Positions 57,560-64,000 of a stretch of DNA of 64,000 nt are shown here, piece by piece. Position numbers and translations under genes: made by a program. The notes under the pieces were generated by a model that did not search any database, had not been told where the DNA came from, and saw nothing but the letters and a program-made list of their open reading frames with translations. This DNA comes from Toxorhynchites rutilus septentrionalis (taxonomy: Eukaryota > Arthropoda > Insecta > Diptera > Culicidae): positions 45,305,521 through 45,369,520 of the forward strand of contig NC_073745.1 in NCBI RefSeq assembly GCF_029784135.1, written 5' to 3'. The stretch's first letter is position 1, and each line of letters opens with the position of its first letter.

Positions 57560-57795
57560 GACGTAGGATTACGTGTTTCGGGAACATATTGGGGTACAAA
57601 TTGAAAATCGAAAACCGAGCAAATCGTGAAAATGTCCAATTTCAAACGCCTATTGCTCAGTCATTTCATGATGGATTGATGACATTTTAGCGTCAATCGA
57701 TTTCGGCACTCCATTTTTTTTATAATGAAGAATATAATATAAAATAATATTATAATGAAGAATATAATATAATATAATATAATATCATGAAACTA

Positions 57796-58863
57796 AAGTC
57801 TGCTTCATTTAATATTGGAACACAAACAATTGCGTGTAGTTCAGTCATTTATTAACGAATTCATAATTTGTTTTTCATACAAATGTAGCATTTTCTTTAC
57901 TCTTTCATAAAAAAAAATTAAAAAATTATTCATTGCTGTTTCGAAGAAATTCTCGTACTTTTGCTGTAATGGCAGCTTGCGAGGTCCGGCCAAAACATTA
58001 CTGGACGGTCGTGGGCACGAATAAACGGCAGAATCCGTTTCTGTAGGCACTCTTTTTTGTAGACTTCTGATGTTATTGTCTTGTCAGTGAGAAAGACTTT
58101 GGTTTTCTGTCCACAACTGCATATCCCCTGCCAAATCATGTACTTGCGGGCGAATTTATCCGCAAACACGAACTTAAATTTTTGTAGGTACATCCCCCCG
58201 AGCCGTCGCCAAATAAAATTTTTGACCTGGGATTTGCCCAAAGTCCGCCTTCACGTAGGTCTCATCGTCCATCAGAATACATCCGTCGAACTTGGTCAGC
58301 ACTTGGTCGTACAGCTTTCGAGCACGGATTCTGGCCACATTGTTCTGCTTCAGCGTCCGATTTGGCTGTTTGCTGGCTCGGAATGACCTTATTCCTTCCC
58401 GGAGACGAATTCGTCGCACCGTACTGTGAGCGGCCTGGAACTTATTGGCCAAATCGCGGTCTGAAAGATTGGGATTCCTCTTGACGGCCTTGATGACTTT
58501 CCTACGCAGTTTCCGGTCGACAGTTCCACTCCGACGCTTCGAATGCGGCTTCCGAGCCGTCGTCAATGTTTCCTTGTACTGCTTGATAACACGCCATACG
58601 GTATTTCTGGGCATTTTAAGCTGTTTAGCTAGCTTAGATGCCGACAACAATGGATTTTCAAGAAAACTGTGCACAATTTTATCTCTCCGTTCGGCTTCCA
58701 TGGCGGTTGTTTACAAAATGCTATCGTTTGGTGTTATGACATAAATACATGGTGAAAGGTAATGAATTTCCCGACACGTGGGTGAAAAAAGTTTCCAAAT
58801 CCGTCCACTAGGAGCGCCACAATGAGCAAAAGAATTTGTTCCAATATTAAATGAAGCAGACTT
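57796..58863 (-). mobile_element. Second DD37E-type element, internally deleted
   Basis: AAGTCTGCTTCATTTAATAT opens both ends and continues through TGGAACA. TA duplications lie at 57,794-57,795 and 58,864-58,865. The uninterrupted target (CTAACTATCGAACAATTG) is present at 26,988. At 1,068 bp it is about 0.24 kb shorter than the copy at 41 kb, from a deletion in the 3' part of the gene. Its TIRs differ entirely from those of the 41-kb copy, so it is a separate family. Confidence 0.9.
57930..58701 (-). pseudogene. DD37E transposase, frameshifted and lacking the catalytic Glu
   Basis: ATG 58,701 begins MEAERRDKIVHSFLENPLLS. The paired helix-turn-helix follows (ASKLAKQLKMPRNTVWRVIK; SDRDLANKFQAAHSTVRRIR), then REGIRSFRASKQPNRTLKQN and ILMDDETYVKADFGQIPGQK (Asp 1). 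Near 58,200 the frame changes; KFKFVFADKFARKYMIWQGI and VMFWPDLASCHYSK (Asp 2) are in the new frame. After CHYSK a deletion joins directly to a C-terminal VREFLRNSNE-like segment, removing the PIE glutamate. The product cannot be active. Confidence 0.9.
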
Positions 58864-59806
58864 TAACTATCGAACAATTGAAAAATCTCAACTCCTATCC
58901 TAACGGAAATACCCACTTCTGATTGGTCGAAATTGACGACACATGCAGCGGGTCCCTAACACAGACATCAAAACCAAGCTGCCTGTGGGAAATCAGCATT
59001 GGATATACATGAAAGTAGGGGGAGCTTTTGTTCCTACCGAAATGTATTCCCTAACAGAGACATCAGAACCAAGATGCCTGGGGGAAATCGGCATTGCAAA
59101 TATTTGCAAGTCGGAGGTATTTTTATATTGCAAGTAAGGTGAGTGATACGATTAATTCTAGCTAATAAAATTCAAAATTGGAACTTTAGTGTAGGTTGCT
59201 TCGTGAAATTTCATATCAATGATCGATCATGTATTGTCAAAAATTTAGCACAAGTGTAATTGTAAAGTTTTATATGGTAGCAATTGTGTTAAAATTACTT
59301 GATATGCTCATATGCTTCCCATATGCTCGACATATATTATTAGGTGTTGTTAGTCCAACTAAAATTCGCATTGGGTTGAATAAACACTCAGAAAGTAAAA
59401 ATTATAAAAGAAAATTACCTTTTCCATTTCAAATGTGTTTTCTCAATATTAAAGTACCATGTTTATACTGATGATTTTCCTTTATTTCATCCATACATAA
59501 CACAGGAGGCATCTCATCTAGGATCACAAAGGGCGGTTTTCATCATATCTCGTTCCACTTCGGTATCTTTTATCTGATTCGCATCATCCAAGGACTGTTT
59601 ACCATCTTTCTGTCATTATCATTCGGTAAACACTGGTGGAGTTAACAAATAATACCCAACAACCAAACAAAACGGCCCTTTTCAAGGCCACCAAATCATT
59701 ATCAAAGAGTTTAACGATGTAATTCTTCAAACATATCCAAAATCAACAGATAGCCTAGCGGAACCCTACGTCAACTATGCAGACGTGTCTCGGACACAAC
59801 CCCCAT

Positions 59807-62800
59807 GTGACTTTTTCCTTCGACTTCCTTTGGTTAGTAGCCTCCTCAAAACATCAAACATTAATAATTATTGATTTTTCGGCCCGTAAGACCGTATGCG
59901 CGAGTATAGGAGGGTTAAACGAATTGATCTAATTCCTTTGAAAGTACTTTCTGTTAACACCTGTTCAGAAATATAAAACTCAAGGTTGTAAATCCAGAAG
60001 CAATACTAGTATGACGCTAATAAAAAAATGAAGACGCTCTGTGCCGAGAAATTCAATACTTTTCATGCGTTCAAACAACTCAAAACAAGTTACCCCATCC
60101 ACGCCCCCTGGACCAATTTAGTCCGTCAGTCCATCAGAAGAAAACAAAAACGCATCGCATCTCCAAAACGGGTGTCTAAACGATAATTAATTACTAATTG
60201 ATTCGACTTTCTACCGTTTTCTATTCGTGTTACCAAAATTTTCAGAACCGCATTCCAAACACGAGCAGAGATGCGAGCAAACTTTAAGCGGCCAATTTGC
60301 CATGGAGAAGAATAACTATTAGTTGACACTTGTCTCCGAAGCAGCTTCTAGCGGGCCAGCGTCTATGATGAAACCAATGGCCATAATCAGTGTATCACAT
60401 TTAACGTTTGTTTTTTTCTGTAGCGATCTTGTATATACTTTTGTGGACTAATTGATTATTATAGCCGCAGTGCCTAATAAACAGTCCGTGGAATAGCTTG
60501 TTTCTAGCCAGAGGAGAAAAAAAAATCTTGCTCAACTATGGTTCCCAGTGGTCAAGTAGAAAAACAAAATTATTATTATTGTTACGATTATTGTTTTCAA
60601 TCGCCGCTAACGGCTCCCAAATTGTATTAGATTGCGAAGGGAGCAATATTGAGAACGATCAATAATTTCCGTCAGCGGTTGGTCGGCGATTCGCTCTTTC
60701 AGGATGTTGGAAGCATTATAGAAGCTAGAAAACTTGACACGGGGCTCCGATGCCTGATTGACATTAGGTCACGCGTCGAGTGACGGTTTCAGAAATAACT
60801 TGGCGTGGCTTTTCGTTCGTTACAATTCATCGCATTGTATGCAAATGCGCGGTTTCATCGTCCCACTTATTGCCGGTTCGAGTCCTCATACAATCCCCGA
60901 GATGGAAAGCGATAGAGGAAAACAAACTGCAATGACAGTAACTGAAACACCCGCAAACACAATTGTTTTAAAATTTAAATCAGATGAAAATAATTTACGG
61001 TCACGGCGAAATATCCGCAGCCGCGCTTTTTCACCGCTCGCCGTCCGGGCTGTGTGGGTGGCAGCAGTCCCCGAGGGGCGGCGGCAACTGGATTAAGCAT
61101 ATTTAACGATCCTGTTTATTTTTCAATTTAATTGAATTTATTGAATCAACCACAGTGCGATTGGATCGGTGGCGAAAGGGCGCAGAGAGCGTGGGACACA
61201 CGGTAAAATCTACGGACCCAAAATTTACTGTAAGACTGCGGCAGGAAAATGATGAATTGGCAGTCGGGAGCGACGGTGTTTAAAGTTTAATTGTTTGCAA
61301 AATTTATGATTTTTCGCGTGGAGTTGTATTATTTTTATTAATGAATGAATATTAATCAGTGATGACCCCGGCTTTTGTGTGTATGCAATTGATACGTGCA
61401 GGCGGTGAATAATGGAGGAGCATATATTCTGTCGATGTTTCATTGTTTACGCAAGTGACGGTAGAGTGCAATAAACGATTGTGCGGTATCGTTAAATCCG
61501 AATCAATACAAATATTTTTGATCATCAAATGGCACTAAGCTGGTGGCGATAAAATCACCGTTTCTCCGAGAACATAATTCCCGCTTCCTTCTCATGCAGC
61601 CCTTCCACAAAATACAACGCTCACGCGCTTATTGTTGTTATTGGATTTTTATTTGCTGCGAGAACCATATTCATCACACTTAATGAATAGCCTGGTAACC
61701 CCTGATGAGAACGTATGTTGGGTTTCCTTTAACACTCCACCCCTCGAAAATACAATGCACCGAATGCATTTCCTCGGCATAAATCCCTCCGAAAAAACAC
61801 AATCGACGCACCGATTTAGTCGTCCCCTTCAATTAAAATAATGATTCAGTTGCACTTTCGTTTGACACCTCCTTGTGGCACCGTTTACCAAAATGAAAAG
61901 CGAACGCGAAAGTAACAGTTCTGGCTCACCCTACCAATCTAGAAAGCAGTCGCCCAAACCTGTAGGCATGAAAAATTGAACGTGTTTCAAACAAAGTACC
62001 CTCAAATCAGCAGGATCACTTGCGCTGGATCTTGATATAAGTCTCCCTGGCTGCTGCTGTCGATTGAGCCTAACAGCTTGAGAGCGTTGTTCGTGTTACG
62101 AATCCTTGTTCCCTCGAACTGCTAGCGTTGCACTTCCAAGGGTTATTTTCTCGTTTGCCGACGAAATAAAAATGCTAATCATTTGTTTGGGAACAAAATA
62201 AGACGAAGTGAATAAATCTTCTAGCGAGATAAATCTTTTTTTTCTTTGACAAAAATCATCGGTGAGATCCGCGAGATCCGCGAGGGAAATAGTTTTTCTA
62301 TGGTCAGCATTTATTTTGCCTTGCTTCTCAATTATTTCTAATGTGGGCCAGATTGGTTCTCACTTTTAAAAGAATTCATAGTTTACATGACGTTTTTTTT
62401 TTTGTGTGTAGACCGTTAGAAAAACATTCCGTTTCATTTCGTGCTGGAGTGAAAGTTTTGCTTTGTTTTGTTTCTTTCAAGGTGTTAGTAGGAGCTTATT
62501 GAATGGAGCCAAGAGTAGATTTTATGAATCATTAGAATTTGGGTTATTTTCTAAATGAATTTTTTTATGCGGTCCCTATCCACCGCATGAAAAAAGTTTT
62601 TCTCAAATTGTGTAGCGAACACTATTTTTAAAGCTACTGGTAAAGTTTGCTACGATTTTTTATGCGATTGATTTTGAGTGTGGTCCCTATCCCCCGCACA
62701 AAAACTGGTTTGTCAATAATCATAACTGTCAACAATTTATATAGCATAATTTGTCTCTATTTCAAAAATATTAACGGTCAAAAGTGGGATTTTATGATTT

Positions 62801-62879
62801 TAGTTATTTTAATTCAATGAGCTCTTACGCCAACCATGCATACTTGGGCAAAGCAGCAGTATTGATTTTCTTTAATTGA
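59807..62879. other. TE-poor, partly GC-rich stretch, no identified gene
   Basis: No TE ends from about 59,900 to 62,850. 60,580-61,220 and 61,530-62,160 are GC-richer than the window average. A 112-residue frame at 60,758-61,096 has no known domain. A short duplicated phrase, GGTCCCTATCC(A/C)CCGCA, lies at about 62,571 and 62,682. These features fit host non-coding DNA, but no exon can be supported. Confidence 0.3.
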
Positions 62880-64000
62880 GCAATTCCAAACGAAATCGAC
62901 AATTGACAAAACATGAGTATTTTTGATTTGAATGAAAGTTTGTATTCCGTTTGGGTTGGAGGAAATATGAGTTTTCCACAGCAATTGGGATTTTTTGGAC
63001 TCAAGTGTATCTTTTCAATAGGACGTATCGATTTTAGTAAGAGAAATCTTTGATAATTCATATCTCAAAAACTACTATTTCGTACCGAAATAGTGTCTTA
63101 GAAAGAGTTCTAGGGTATTGATGCTAAAACGTGAAAAAATATACAATGAGAAAACAAATTAGTACAGTAGAACCTCGATTATCCGAGAGCGGATGATCCG
63201 CGGTGCGGATTATCCGCGAATGCGAGTTCCTTAGTAATTCTATAAACCGTTCCGAAATTTGTCAGTAAGTGGTAGAGTCTCGCTCTATTGTTTTGGTCAT
63301 GGCTTTCACATTATCTGATCACTGATGTAAACGACCTTACAGATGGATAGTTCAACAATTTCTGTATCGATTAAACATAGTTTTCATGCTAAAATATCAT
63401 GTTTTCGTGTTTGTACCACATTTTTAACCGTATATTGCGTTATCCGCGATTTTCGTTATACGCGGTGATCTAGCCCGACTATTTCGTGGATAATCGGGGT
63501 TCTACTGTACTCTTTTTATTTTTGCAAAAAAAAACTTTAATTTACAATATCTAACATATGTATTTTTTAATTTTTATTTTTATTTTTTCATATAAAATAG
63601 AAGTCATGTAGAAACATTAAAAAATGAGTCCAAGATGGTAAAACTATTTTTGACAAACTTTGTGGAACATCGAATTTTTATGAGTTTTCGAAACTTCGAA
63701 TTTTTGTATGTTAACAATCATTTTTAGCCACAAATTATGAATTCTGATTCGATTTAAAATGAAAAAAGCTATTTATCAATCTCCTTCTCAATGCAACCAT
63801 TCTCGAGAAATTTGAAAAAAACATTTCTAATTCATTGTCTTTTTTCATAGTAAATAGACTCTTCTAATATGTTTGTCATGTTATACCGTCATGTTCATGA
63901 ACATTTTTTCCAAATACATCATTATGGTAAAAATATATGTTTAGGAGTTACGTCGAAAAACATTTGAAGACATGTGGGTTTAACAAAATGATCACATTAT
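62880..64000 (+). repeat. Family R copy, interrupted by a pogo-type MITE, runs off the window
   Basis: Parallels the units at 5,060-5,765 and 6,300-6,600 (inverted): TTTGGGTTGGAGGAAATATG, GAGAAATCTTTGATAATT, AAATAGAAGTCATGTAGAAA, GTTATACCGTCATGTTCATG. It is broken at AATTAG|TACTCTTTT by the MITE at 63,165; the uninterrupted form occurs at 5,937-5,950. The end at CAAATACATCATTATGG is followed by sequence that continues beyond 64,000. Confidence 0.8.
63165..63507. mobile_element. Pogo/Tigger-type MITE
   Basis: CAGTAGAACCTCGATTATCC and (reverse complement of right end) CAGTAGAACCCCGATTATCC are inverted repeats, with TA at 63,163-63,164 and 63,508-63,509. The CAGT-GAACCTCG-TTATCCG style of end and TA target are typical of pogo/Tigger elements. 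At 343 bp it carries no coding frame. Confidence 0.9.

Larger units (their letters stand above)
57560..59806 (+). repeat. Family P copy C, interrupted by a DD37E element
   Basis: Starts GACGTAGGATTACGTGTTTC and parallels the 26.8-kb copy (GTCATTTCATGATGGATTGA, CACTCCAT, TATAATGAA blocks). It is broken by the DD37E element at 57,796-58,863, resumes with CTATCGAACAATTGAAAAAT, and carries two internal units (58,945-59,125). A family end (CTACGTCAACTATGC, GACACAACCCCC) lies at 59,767-59,806. The 59,130-59,760 part is diverged, so 3' coordinates assume one element. (TAATA)n-type direct repeats lie at 57,722-57,785. Confidence 0.6.

Noticed and set aside
60865..60900. tRNA-like B box (GGTTCGAGTCC) as a tRNA gene
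   Set aside because: The flanking bases do not form a T-stem and no A box or acceptor stem is in place.

Overview
The window looks like nuclear DNA of a culicine (probably aedine) mosquito. The genome type is inferred from its mobile elements: a MosquI-like I-clade LINE, an RTE-clade LINE, a Feilai-like tRNA-derived SINE, three DD37E (ITmD37E-type) copies, cecropia-type and other mariners, a DD41D element, Helitrons and many short inverted-repeat elements. Base composition is AT-rich with long (TA)n tracts. I found no convincing host protein-coding exon, no rRNA or true tRNA gene, no CRISPR array and no viral insertion. The most economical reading is intergenic or long-intron DNA built mostly of nested transposons.

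Layout. 0-4.6 kb: a Jockey-like LINE ORF1 shard, a 1.4-kb terminal-inverted-repeat element and undescribed sequence. 4.66-9.4 kb: a Helitron split by a 2.6-kb TTAA-flanked element and apparently bounded by a cecropia-type mariner that itself carries a SINE. 12.1-15.8 kb: a 3.6-kb foldback carrying two younger DNA transposons. 15.9-18.3 kb: an element with TAA duplications holding a LINE 3' end, a hAT-like MITE and an unassigned transposase-like fragment. 18.7 kb: a decayed DD37E transposase. 21.9-26.1 kb: Helitrons, an RTE retrocopy and a second mariner with a MITE inside it. 28.2-29.05 kb: a strong stem-loop beside an internally deleted mariner with an open frame. 29.7-35.8 kb: a full-length I-clade LINE with a 12-bp target duplication. 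40.7-42.4 kb: a DD37E element inside a second Tc1/mariner-type element. 44-46.7 kb: long-TIR and Helitron repeats. 50-52.2 and 57.6-59.8 kb: a repeat family with near-palindromic ends and ~90-bp internal units, one copy carrying another DD37E element. 55.6-57.1 kb: a perfect 53-bp hairpin next to a Helitron. 62.9-64 kb: a repeat interrupted by a pogo-type MITE.

The insertions can be ordered because many break a repeat whose uninterrupted copy also lies in this window (RTE in Helitron, DD41D in foldback, DD37E in family P, pogo MITE in family R). No element appears fully autonomous. The LINE is closest, with two homopolymer frameshifts and one nonsense codon. TE-poor stretches (10.3-12.1, 19.2-21.9, 37.9-40.6, 47.7-49.9 and 59.9-62.8 kb) are the best places to look for host regulatory DNA or exons that cannot be recognised by eye.
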